From contig CM041777.1 in assembly GCA_023374045.1 (NCBI GenBank), forward strand, positions 460,999,827 through 461,063,826: 64,000 bases of DNA, given 5' to 3'. The notes under the pieces are model-generated. The model had not been told where the DNA came from, did not search any database, and was given only the letters and a program-made list of their open reading frames with translations. Of this stretch, positions 54,470-64,000 are shown piece after piece (positions within the stretch are counted from its first letter, which is position 1; each line of letters opens with the position of its first letter). A program made the position numbers and the translations under genes. The DNA comes from Limonium bicolor. Taxonomy: Eukaryota; Streptophyta; Magnoliopsida; Caryophyllales; Plumbaginaceae.

Positions 54470-57400
54470 TGAAATACTCCAAACCTTGATATGTTGTTTA
54501 AATGTTAAAATTGGTATATTAAGGCTAAAAAGTGCCTTAGAAATGTTAGTAAACAATTAAACCATAGAAAACCAATAAAGTACCATAAAGGCAATTAGGG
54601 CTAAAACATGCTCTAAACTTGGGATAACCTTGGTAAAAACTCAAAGAGCTTACCAAGACTTTATTTACATGTTAATGAACATGTTAAATCAATTACTAAA
54701 GAAAACCAAGCTTGAAAACAAGCTAAAACACAAAATGTGCTTTAAGGAGCCTTAAAGCACATTTTTGAAAAATTGTCTTGTAAATGAGTTTGAGTGGCTA
54801 AAGGCCCATCATTACTCTTTAATCAACATGTGTACTACTTAGTATCACATTTGGAAGTCTAAATCAATGGGAAATCAAAATTTTCACAATTATGTGCACT
54901 AATTTGTGAATAGTGCTCAAATAGTACTAGTTTAAGTCATAAGTCAATATAAGTTGTTTAGTTGGTCAAAAAAGACCATAAAATATCCCATTTGACTAAG
55001 GGGGTGGTTTTTAAGTGTGACTCACCACACTTAGATAATTAAAATAAGGAAGGAGATTGATAAAGTAAAAGTACTATTTGCTTTAAGCTTATAATATCTT
55101 AACAAGTAAACCTCTCACCTCACTTTTCATTTCCCTCTTGTTTTCCCACCGTCTTCATCCTCTCCTTCCTTCTCCATTTCGGTTTTGCTACAGCACCACA
55201 CACTTCTCTTCCATTTCCATGCTTGTATCTCTTAGCTCCATGTACCAAAATTAATTCCAAGACCACCATTCTCTTAGTTTGATCAAGCTCTTCAACCTTG
55301 TCTTTTCAAATCCTCGAAACCACCATTTCGGTGCCATGGAGATTCACCATTGAAGGAGCTTGAGCTCATCTTTTCATGCCTTGTTGATCACCTTTGCTTC
55401 AAGGTAAGGAAAACCAAAGAAAAACTATGTTTCCTCTCATTTTTGTGCTTGGCCGAGAATCACCATGTAATGGTGTCTTCTTTTGATCTTTCATAGCTTC
55501 ATTTCAAGCTTCAAAGGGCCAAGTGGAGTCCTATCTTGATACTTAATCAAACTCTCTTCCAATTCCAAGGTAAAACATTCATTTTTGTGTTTTAAGACAT
55601 TATATAACCCAAGGTTTATTAATGAGTTTAAGCATGAAGCTTAATGCTCATTATCTTTACTTGTGTATTGATTAGAAGATTGACAAGAGATCAAAAACTC
55701 CTTGCTGATTTTTAATCAAGAAGAGCAAGGAAAAACAAGTGAGGAAGTTTTGGAGAAAAAGAGGTAAATGACCTAACTTAGTGTGGTTTAATGTATCTTA
55801 GGAAATTGAGCTTTAAAATGCTTAATAAACTACCTAAGGAGCCAATGGTAAATGAGCTAGAAAACTATCCTCAAAGAGGTTATTAAAGACATATGTGTTG
55901 TTGTATGTATTTGCAGGTCAAAGGCAAATATTATATGGGAAATTCAGTGTTTAAGGTTTATGCAATTTAAGGGCCTAAGAGCCACGTTATTTAAGGGCCT
56001 AAGTGCCAAGCAATTTAAATTATGCACTATATTGTGATGTAGTGTAGTTTAAGGCTTAGTTGTGTGTAAAGAACATTCTTGTGTGGATAAATGTTCTTGA
56101 TTGTTTAAAGGTGAAAACCTTGTGTTTTGGGTGTAAGAAAGGGCTAGCAAAGCTATGTCAAAATTTGGGAAGAAACAAGAAGTTTAGGTGCTTAAATGAA
56201 GTCTAGTGACCTAGGTTGTGCTGGGAAGTGTTAAGGGTTGATTTGGAGAAAGTAATGGGGATTTATGTGTTTATAAGCATTAAAATGACTTAGGCTTGTT
56301 TTGGAGAATTTGGTAAGGAAATGCGTGTTTTGAGATACACCAAAGCCAAGGTGGGAGTATGTTTAGGACTTGTGCAATTTTGGTAAACAAGAGAGAAATA
56401 ATGCCTTGTGAAGAGTTAAGTAGGAACTTGTGGAGAAACTTTAAGGAGATTGGGTAAAGGAGTGTGTTGGTGAGAAACGATGCTTGGGAGATGATGTAAT
56501 GGTGGTGAGAAAACATTTTGGTTAGTTGTTATTATAGGTATAAACCACCACTTGGAAACTTGAGGAAAAACATTACAAGTGTTAGGAATTTTGTGAGAAA
56601 ATGAGTAAGTGTTTGAGGAGTTTACAAATGAGTTAGAAAATGAGTTTGGTGGATGCTATATGAAGGGTTAAGTGTGCCAAATGATGTTAGAACACATTAG
56701 GAGGCTTGAGGAAAAGTTTGGAGAAAGTTTGACAAGTTTTGGGAAGTTTCTGCAGTCGACCGACCCAGGGGACCGACCCTGGCTGGGTCGGTCGGACTGT
56801 AATAAGGCAACGGTAATGTTTCTGGAATCGACCGACCCAGGGGGTTGGGTCGGTCGGTGGGTCGGTCGGGCTAAAAACGAAGAACAAAAATGTTTCTGGA
56901 ATGGACCGACCCAGAGGGCTTTGGGTCGGTCGGAATAGGCTTGGGTCGGTCGGGCAAAAATCAGTGAACCCGAATGTTACTGGAATGGACCGACCCAAGA
57001 GGTTGGGTCGGTCGGTGGGTCGGTCGGCCCATACCTGTTAAAAAAAACAAAAGAAATGTGAGTTAAGTAGTAAACCCTAGGGTGTAACAAGTATAAATAG
57101 GTGTGAATTAAGTAAGGGAACATGACATATAATTATGTATAGGGACTACCTTCGGTGGAACTCGAACACAACAAGGACCAAGGTATGGTTTTCTTGCAGT
57201 CTGTTGCGTACCGGTTTACACCGGCTTGTGTGTTGTTTGTTTTTCTGTGTGTTTATGACCTTTTAAGACTTAAGTCATGAAATGAGTTTACAGTCATTAT
57301 TACTATTGTGTCGTGAGTGTACCGGTACCGTTAACCTCGAATACGTGCTAACCCGTTAGTTAACTAAACTAGGATACGTAAGAGAGCGGTACCCGGTTAC

Positions 57401-58297
57401 AACGTTTCAACTTAAGGAACATTCCAACCACGGCTATGTATGAGCTAATTGTGGTTTGTGTTGTAAAACTATGTCTCATCTCCCTTGTGTGTCTAACTGG
57501 ACCTAAACACCTACTTGTGAATTAATGTATTAAGTTCCAACAATGGGATTTCTAACAAGTGTTAACTGGGGAGTGAGGAGTCCGGTCGTTCCGGCCACGC
57601 GTGTGTGTACGGGGGTCGATATCTGTATCAGGTTCGACTCTCTCTCTGTATGTTATGGTTGTTTTTCTTCTTGGTTTCCAATCACCCTTTAGCTTAACCA
57701 AGGATATTCTACTGACTCACGTCGGACTAGGGGCATACTATGTACGGTGTGCTTGGATCACTATATCCGACGTACCTTGGGGTTAAGTTATGCGTTCATC
57801 TAACAGAACGGTAACGAGTTATGTAACGAGCTTAACATGAGTTTGACACCATTATCTAGGCTCTCTAAGTTAACTAACTATGTTGGTTCGGTTCCTAAAG
57901 AGAACCGTTCCCGTTATGTTATGTGTTGATGTTTGTGATGCAATGTTTATTGCTATGTTATGTGAGTTATGTGTTAAAAATCAATGCATGTTATCACGAC
58001 AATTGGTTGCGTGTATCCCGGTAGCCGACGGGCTGCACGTTAGCCATACCAGCCATGGGTTGCTGAGCCCCTTTGGGGCACCATATTTTATTTTGCAGGA
58101 TGAGGATCGAAGAAGCGGAGTGGCTCTAGATCTTAGGATTTATGAAATACTTTTGGTAGTTTTTGATGTTGGACCTGGGATGCGCCTGTGCTTCCGGGGT
58201 GGTATATTTTGGATTGACAGTTATATAGTGATGGTTTAAGTTATATATTCCGCTGCAGTTTTTGGTTTATTGTTATGTTTACAGTAGGGGTGTTACA
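54470..58297 (+). mobile_element. 3.8-kb putative solo LTR, chromovirus-like
   Basis: Bounded by duplications CCTAT (54465-54469 and 58298-58302), with ends TGAAATACTCC and GGGTGTTACA. There is no internal direct repeat of its ends and no coding domain, so I read it as a solo LTR. A TATA-like string near 55089 is followed by a CT-rich leader (55120-55380) and splice-donor-like CAAGGTAAGG. Another TATA-like string is at 57092-57099. Endings like GGGGTGTTACA are common in Tekay/Del LTRs, as I recall, so clade placement is tentative. It interrupts the 5' LTR of the giant element, and the left LTR lacks it. Confidence 0.75.
56755..57035. repeat. CGACCGACCCA / GGGTCGGTCGG motif array
   Basis: Four units of about 75 bp. 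Each has TGGAATnGACCGACCCA, a short spacer, and one or two GGGTCGGTCGG, so each can fold into a GC-rich hairpin. The surrounding LTR is AT-rich. Confidence 0.9.
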
Positions 58298-58302
58298 CCT
58301 AT

Positions 58303-60834
58303 GGGCTAACTAGAGCTTCCTAGGTATTGGGCCTCTATATTGGGCTGGGCCCAACAATTGCCAAGCTAGTAATCTATCACGAGGAATATACAATGGAGAC
58401 AAATAATTCCAGTGATCAGATATAATCTCGTACAAAACAAAAGGGTGTATACCGATCCACTTATCAAATAATAGAGTTAAATGACCAAAGCCTAGTAGTT
58501 TATTCTAAAATAATGTGCATTCCCCTAGGACTTAGGTTAACGAGTTATACAAATGGCTAAACATTTTCAATATATATATAAAGTCACCCACTACACCCTA
58601 ACAATATTTGACAAGATGCATAACGAGAGATACACTAACTAGGTCGGTTTTACATTCTGTTTTTGCCCCCCTCCCCCTTTTTTGAATCCAAAAAACTGTA
58701 AGTTGCAAAAACGAATGAGCAAGCCCGCAAATTACAGAATGAAATTGGAAACAAGAAATGCATGCTAGTGCCTGTTCGAAGAGGATTTACAAGGTAGAAG
58801 CCACAAAACAGAGAGCAAGATGGAATGAGGAATACCGAGAGGCGAGGCAGGCCATGGTAGTTTCCTGCAAAAAATCAAACATCAAGGGAAGTCGAATACA
58901 ACAAAGAGTTAGATCCTGGGGTTTAAATGCAGACCATGGTAAGAACGAGAGATAGAATGGAAATCCAGACTTCACTCCTGCAGATTCAGATTGTTGGATG
59001 TCGCTGTTCCAGAACAACATGGCTTGCTTGAACCTTACTCATGTATCAGCAAACCCACAGATATTAACAGCAGAAATTGTGCATGCTATGGATTTATTAG
59101 GTCAAATCCTCTCTAAAACATTTATTAATCACGCTCTTCAACATTACCAAAATAGGATAAGAGTTCCTCCATTTTTCATTCTCAATCGTGGATGATAGAA
59201 CTAAACTGAAACCATTTCAGTCACGAATAAACGAGTTTTGTAGGGAGTCTAGAAATACATGGATTCACAATAGTCGCACACACTTACAATCAACAAAACA
59301 ACACCAAAAAGTATCATGGCATCGAGGCATCAATTAAGAGAAGTCAGAGACACTTTTGAATCAGGGATTATTACCGGAATGAAGAAACCATGATTTCCTG
59401 CAAATAAACTCATAAATACAATAGGACAATCCCACTAAATCAGATTAGAGAAGATAACAGGATATCCGCAGAGATGAAAACAAAGCATAAGTAAACTGTA
59501 TATACAACCGCCTGTTGATGTTAGCAAGGAAAAATCCCTAAAGCAATGGATTGCAGAACCTGTTCATAAATGAAGAAAAGAACAAAAAATAGCACCAAAT
59601 CATGGTACGACTAAGGCTCGAATTCAACCCATACCAGACGGGGTTAAGCATAGGATGAATTAAACAGGAACAGAGAAACGTAAAACAAAGGGGAAGAGAT
59701 AACTCCCTGTCAACCTTAACATAAAGGAAATATACTAAATCCAACTAGGGAGGAAGAACAAAATTAGGGACGTCCCTGTCTCATACAACCAAAATGAAGT
59801 TCATTAGTGAACTAGGAAATGCAACCATTACAGGAGTGCAGTTAGCACTACGGTTCTATATACGGAACACAAATCAAACGGAGCAACAGAGATTATGCAA
59901 AGACATCTCATGTTACAAATTTTCGCATGACCTGGTGGAGGCACAAATACGGTGGACAGTTGCTCTCTGTTCGCCAGTAGGTTTGCAGAATTACCGATAG
60001 TAGAGAGCAATGAGCAGAGAAGAGCATATGGTTCCTTGTTTGACAGAGCATGAGTGTTCCTTGTTTGACACAAGAAAATAACGATAGGAGGCGCAGAGCA
60101 TACGCGTTCCTTGTCGTCAATTTCAGTTGCAAATTTCTGAGAGTGTTGGTCTCGGAGAATAGGAAAAGCAAGAGTGTTCCTTTGTTCGCCGGTGGATTTT
60201 GTGATGCTAACCAGAGTAGATAGAATGAAAAGAGATACGGAGCTATGTTGTTCATTGTTCGACAACAAAAGTGAGGAGAATGAAGGAGACGTGAGCATGG
60301 ATTTCTCTTGTTTGTCTGTTGATTTTGCGAGAGTACCAGCATGAAGAGAATGAAGAGAGGAGATAGAGAATTGAGATTACGTTTTGTTTGTATTTTTACA
60401 GAAGCATGGAGAGTGGTAGTCGGCTGGGTAGGGAATGATGGAGGGATAATTGTTCTACATTTTCAGAGAAGGGGATGCACCCGTGAAAATCGTTGGTCGA
60501 CCAGGAAAGGAGCCGGTTATGTTGTGTTTTTACTATCTTTTGTGTTTTTATTTTGGAAGGTTGAAGAAGCAGAGAGGGAGAGTGTCGGTCGTTGTTGTTC
60601 TTGTTCATCGGTCTGGGTTGCAAATTACCGTGAGGAAGATGAAGAACGTGTCGGCTACTGATTCTCAGGAGGGAACATACTAGTCGTTGTTTTATATCCA
60701 GTACAGTAGGGTTTTTTTGGATCAGTCATGACTCATGGGCTATTATTTGGAGCGGGCACGACCGGAGAATCGAGCTGGGCCTCATGAACGGTCCAACCCT
60801 ATGGGAACATGTAAGCAAGAAGAGATGAATGTAC
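58303..60834 (-). repeat. 5' LTR of giant element, middle piece
   Basis: Matches 41150-43680 with few differences (about 98-99% by eye) and no gene. Ends at the hAT insertion. Confidence 0.85.
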
Positions 60835-61775
60835 TAATGGTGGTCACGGGTCCGGTTCCACCGGTTCCGGTTCCGGAAAATGTGTATTCGTATTCGGAAC
60901 CGGTCTGGGCGGTTCCGGTTCCGGTTCTGAAATCTGATTCGCTTCGGATTCGGTCAAAAAACCGGTTCCGGCCGGTTCCGGTTCCAGTTCTGATCGGTTC
61001 CGGCCGGTTCCGGAAAGATTCAATCGGCTCCAGTTGCTTCGTTTTAGCTCCGATTTGAGATCCGTTTGAGCGCACACGTTGCTCTTTTCATCCACTTTAC
61101 TCATAGATAGGTTATTCTTCAAGTTTATAATCTTAAATATGTAATAAAGACTTAGGAATTTTTATTGAAATTACAAAAAATAAGGAACAAAGAGAATTTT
61201 ACTATATGATTCACTGCCTCATTAAAACCTTATTAGGTAAAAACCCATTGGGAAAACGCTAATAAGGAAAAAGAGTACAGCTACTAAGAGGTTACATGAT
61301 TTCAATTTGCAAGTCTTAAAAAAAAGATTACATGGAAAGAAAGTAATAATAAACTACTAATACATTCTAAAATATTACAAGATAGAAGTCCTAAGTGTTG
61401 TTATCCCCATTCATCTCAAACTAATCATCATGTTGGCCTTCATATTGCAATGCGCGTGCTTGGGATCTAACGGCTATTTTCTTCAGAGGAGCGGGCGCCC
61501 GAGACCCAAAACGACGTCGTTTTGGCCCGATTCCAACGGTAACTTCAACCGGTTCCGGGGCGGTTCCGGTTCCTGGTTCCTAATCCGACGACGGTTCCAG
61601 GCGGTTCCGGTTCCGGGCCCGGTTTGGGCCCGAATCTCAAAACATGTATTTGTATTCAGAACCGGCTGAGGCGGTTCGTTTCCGGTTCCCAACAGTTCCC
61701 GGCCGGTTCCGGTTCCAATCGGTTCCGGGTAGAACCGCCGGTTCCGGGTAGAACCGGACCCGATGGCCACCATTA
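60835..61775. mobile_element. Non-autonomous hAT element
   Basis: 941 bp with the 8-bp duplication GAATGTAC at 60827-60834 and 61776-61783. Ends TAATGGTGGTCACGGGTCCGG-like and, inverted, TAATGGTGGCCATCGGGTCCG-like. Both subterminal 200-bp regions are packed with GGTTCCGG in opposite orientations, and the middle (61080-61430) is AT-rich. Known: 8-bp duplications and subterminal motif clusters are hAT features, where the transposase binds. Frames in the repeats are artefacts; no transposase is present. The left LTR of the host element has the empty site near 43670. Confidence 0.9.
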
Positions 61776-61783
61776 GAATGTAC

Positions 61784-62702
61784 ATTCAAGTACCCAAATT
61801 ATCCACAACCAGCTTTGAACTCCAAACATGTAGCTTTCAGATATTTCACATTAACCAATTAAGCCAACGACATAGCACAATATATAAATGTGAAACATAT
61901 TACTAGAGCTCTACTCCAAAATGAAAAAACCATTTTAAAACGCTAACGTCCTACAAAAAAGGTATATAGTAAAACAAAACAGTTTTATCTACAGAAACAT
62001 TTTCTTCTTAAGAGTTATGAAATAATTGAATGTAGATAATAAAAATACAAAACATAATAAAAATATAGGATAAACGAAATAACATAATGATAAGTATATG
62101 AAATAATGAAATAGTGCTAGTATGATGGAAATAAAAATGCAGGTGAATGTCTTAAAAATGGAAATTTATCAGATATGTGCGATAGCAGTAAATAAGATAA
62201 ATAAAAAAAGAAGAAGTGACAAATAATGAGATGAGAGAGAGTTTAATCCAATTACCTACAAAATATGCTAGTATGGAATATAATAGTGAAATATACATAA
62301 AATGATGAAGATAATTCTAAACTAATAATGATAAAAATAAAATAAAAGCAAGTACTAATAAAGAACATACAAGTAAAAGTATCAATAACAGGAAATGAGA
62401 TAAAATAAACAAGTAACAAAATAGCATGAACCAAAATAAAACAAAAAGGCAAATAAATAAGCGAATAAAACAAGACTCACTAACATGAAACAAATCAAAA
62501 ATAAAATGGTAAAATAAGTAAACGACAAAAAGGGACAGTTTGAAAAAAATGCTTTGAAAATTGACTTAAAAAATTTGTCATAAAATGGCAGTTTCATTTT
62601 GGTATGCACATAACTATGTTTTGAAAAGAAAGGCAACAACCCTCTTATTTAATTTATTTATCTGATTTTTGCTTCATGGGGTGAGAATTTTTGGTGTCTA
62701 CA
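61784..62702 (-). repeat. 5' LTR of giant element, U3 end
   Basis: Matches 43680-44583: AT-rich, ending GGTGTCTACA. In minus-strand sense this is the LTR start and would hold promoter sequence. No gene. Confidence 0.85.
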
Positions 62703-62707
62703 TCCAT

Positions 62708-63330
62708 ATTCTTCGATTTATGCATGAAACTTCACCAAGTTGCTCCATATCTCCTCTGACAAGCACATAAGCGATTAAGAACAATTTCAGCCTCAAGATC
62801 AGTATGATATTTGCTTGCCCTATCATAGCATTGTCCGACTCCACCTGAATGTAACCAAAACTACTTAAATGAGCCCATTTTGGATCAACTTTGACACAAC
62901 GACTTCAGCTGGAACAGAAAAATAAGACAACCCCTTACGTTCAATATGACAAGCTTGCACTAGCACTACCCCATAACATCCCTATCAATGACTGACACAA
63001 TCCAGGCACCTGCTCCAATCTCACTGGTGTTAACATTAAGCTTGCACCAACCTACATTAGGAAGGAGCCACCAATTTACACCAAGATCAACACGATCAAA
63101 CTCAATTGCCACATAGAATTACCTAAAACAGAATGACGCCTTATTCATCCCATTCGTAATGAAGAACTCTCATTGTATAGAACCCCATTCCTCAGCCACC
63201 ACAACGACCATAACTTAGCCAATACTTGACATGTGACATTAGCCGAGAAACTGGGAGTAGAAGTTTCCAACCATTCGGTTCACTCCTGAAATTCACCCAC
63301 ATCAACCAGCTACTGCACCTAGTGTTGCAG
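62708..63330 (-). pseudogene. LINE tail with RNase H domain
   Basis: In minus-strand sense the translation in two frames shows VDVGEFQE, a stop, TEWLETSTPSFSANV, then VLAKLWSLWWLRNGVLYN (the link after the LINE zinc finger). It continues into a plant-type RNase H: GWCKLNVNTSEIGAGAWIVSVIDRD (about 63052-62980), then after a shift VESDNAM (about 62829-62843). In working relatives the first motif reads LNVDAS, so the catalytic Asp is Asn here. Stops and shifts make it a relic. The giant element is inserted just after the end of this domain, and its downstream flank continues at 27665. A host RNase H-like gene is less likely, given the upstream LINE segment. Confidence 0.65.
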
Positions 63331-63379
63331 AATTAAGATGTCGCTGAGATAGTCAACCAGATCATACAAGTCAATCACA

Positions 63380-64000
63380 CTTCTCAAAAGAAGAAAGAGT
63401 CGGTCAACATTGAAAGAGTTAATCAACATTGAAAGAGTCAGTCAACGTTGAAAGTTTGAGAAAGTCCATCAATCAGTTATGAAAATTAAGGAGCAACAAC
63501 CTTGACCTTGCAACGGTCATCAACGATCAGACTTTGATCGAAATTCTCTTAATGTTGCAATAATCAAAACAATTGGCTCTAGCTTTTGAGATTTAAGCAA
63601 TAAAGGAGTTAGTTTTCTGAAATTTAGGAACTAACTCGCCACAACGTTCAATCCTAGCAGCTATTTAAGAGACTTGTAATTTTATTTCTCATTGAGGCTT
63701 TCCAGAGACAATTATTCAGAGCATATGGGTAGAGAAAATTTTGCTTATATTAGAGAGAGAAAAGTACTAATTTCAGTTTATGCACAACGATAGAGTCATT
63801 CTAGTTAGGTCCTAGTATCATCACACTTATCACCGTACTAATCATAAACTATGTTGGATAAGTGAGTGAGAAACCTCTTAGTAGATCCTTTCTACTTAGC
63901 GTGCAGTGTAAGTTGTTTTCATTTGATCAGGAAATAAAATAACTTATATTGTGTATTTGTTTGAGTTCGATTGAGTGTTTCCACAACTCTAGTGCTTCCG
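63380..64000 (+). repeat. Possible partial LTR at window end
   Basis: Sequence of LTR type: GTCAACATTGAAAGAGT repeated three times (about 63400-63440), a TATA-like CTATTTAAG (63661-63669) followed by GACTTGTAATTTTATT, as in many copia LTRs. No second copy, primer site or target duplication is visible within the window, so this remains a guess. Confidence 0.35.

Larger units (their letters stand above)
27671..62702 (-). mobile_element. LARD-like, Ogre-related giant LTR element hosting three insertions
   Basis: Seen: both LTRs begin TGTGGAGGGTGA and end GGTGTCTACA on the plus strand (27671-44583 and 51868-62702). Removing nested elements leaves LTRs of about 6.2 and 6.05 kb. In minus-strand sense the 5' LTR is followed by TGACGACTTTGCTGGGG (Tat/Ogre-type primer site), and the 3' LTR is preceded by TCAAGGGGAGCCATC (purine tract). 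This fixes the orientation. The internal 7.3 kb shows no Gag or Pol domain. Flanks GCCAT and TCCAT are a target duplication with one change. Known: LARDs are large non-coding LTR elements, and Ogre LTRs can reach several kb. Inference: it was mobilised by an autonomous Tat/Ogre relative. Confidence 0.85.

Noticed and set aside
57601..58239. 61- and 119-codon frames in the 3.8-kb LTR
   Set aside because: No recognisable content; the interval is bounded as an LTR by ends and target duplication.
62703..62800. PPR-like reading near 62720-62780
   Set aside because: The minus-strand frame continues into an RNase H domain with LINE sequence upstream, which explains it better.

Overview
The window is plant nuclear DNA, most likely from a eudicot with a repeat-rich genome. 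I found no intact host gene. Nearly all of it is LTR retrotransposons, several nested in one another, with short islands of older sequence holding MITEs, a hAT element and L1-type LINE tails. The plant assignment rests on Athila, Tat/Ogre, chromovirus and Ty1/copia lineages, tRNA-Met, tRNA-Asp and Tat-type primer sites, and Stowaway and Harbinger MITEs. The species cannot be named.

Layout. 14-9126: a Tat/Ogre-type element with two ~1.75-kb LTRs, a gag but no pol, and tandem arrays before the 3' LTR (target duplication GGGCC). 9132-11927: an island with three MITEs and a 5'-truncated LINE. 11928-14627: a short non-autonomous Ty1/copia element on the minus strand (duplication CTTGT). 14870-27105: a decayed Reina-like chromovirus with 257-bp LTRs. 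Its integrase is split at 18954-26169 by a 7.2-kb solo LTR (duplication GGCAG).

27671-62702: a very large minus-strand element with 6-kb LTRs and a 7.3-kb internal region without recognisable pol. It has a Tat-type primer site and a ~50-bp satellite-like array next to its 3' LTR (a LARD-like, Ogre-related element). It is inserted in an RNase H-bearing LINE tail. Its left LTR holds a 10.7-kb Athila element at 28581-39278 (duplication GCACC). Its right LTR holds a 3.8-kb putative solo LTR at 54470-58297 (duplication CCTAT) and a 0.94-kb hAT element at 60835-61775 (8-bp duplication GAATGTAC). The window ends in what may be the start of another LTR.

How the parts relate. No element here is autonomous. 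The Athila copy keeps every gag-pol domain but is broken by stops and frameshifts. The chromovirus is old (LTRs about 90% identical by eye) and its integrase has lost catalytic and zinc-binding residues. The gag-only Tat element, the LARD-like element and the short copia element look like passengers that would depend on proteins from elsewhere. The most unusual signals are non-coding: a repeated 40-nt hairpin module with one compensatory change, PPT-like copies followed by perfect hairpins of different sequence, GC-rich palindromic motif arrays private to each of three LTR families, and a higher-order satellite-like array.
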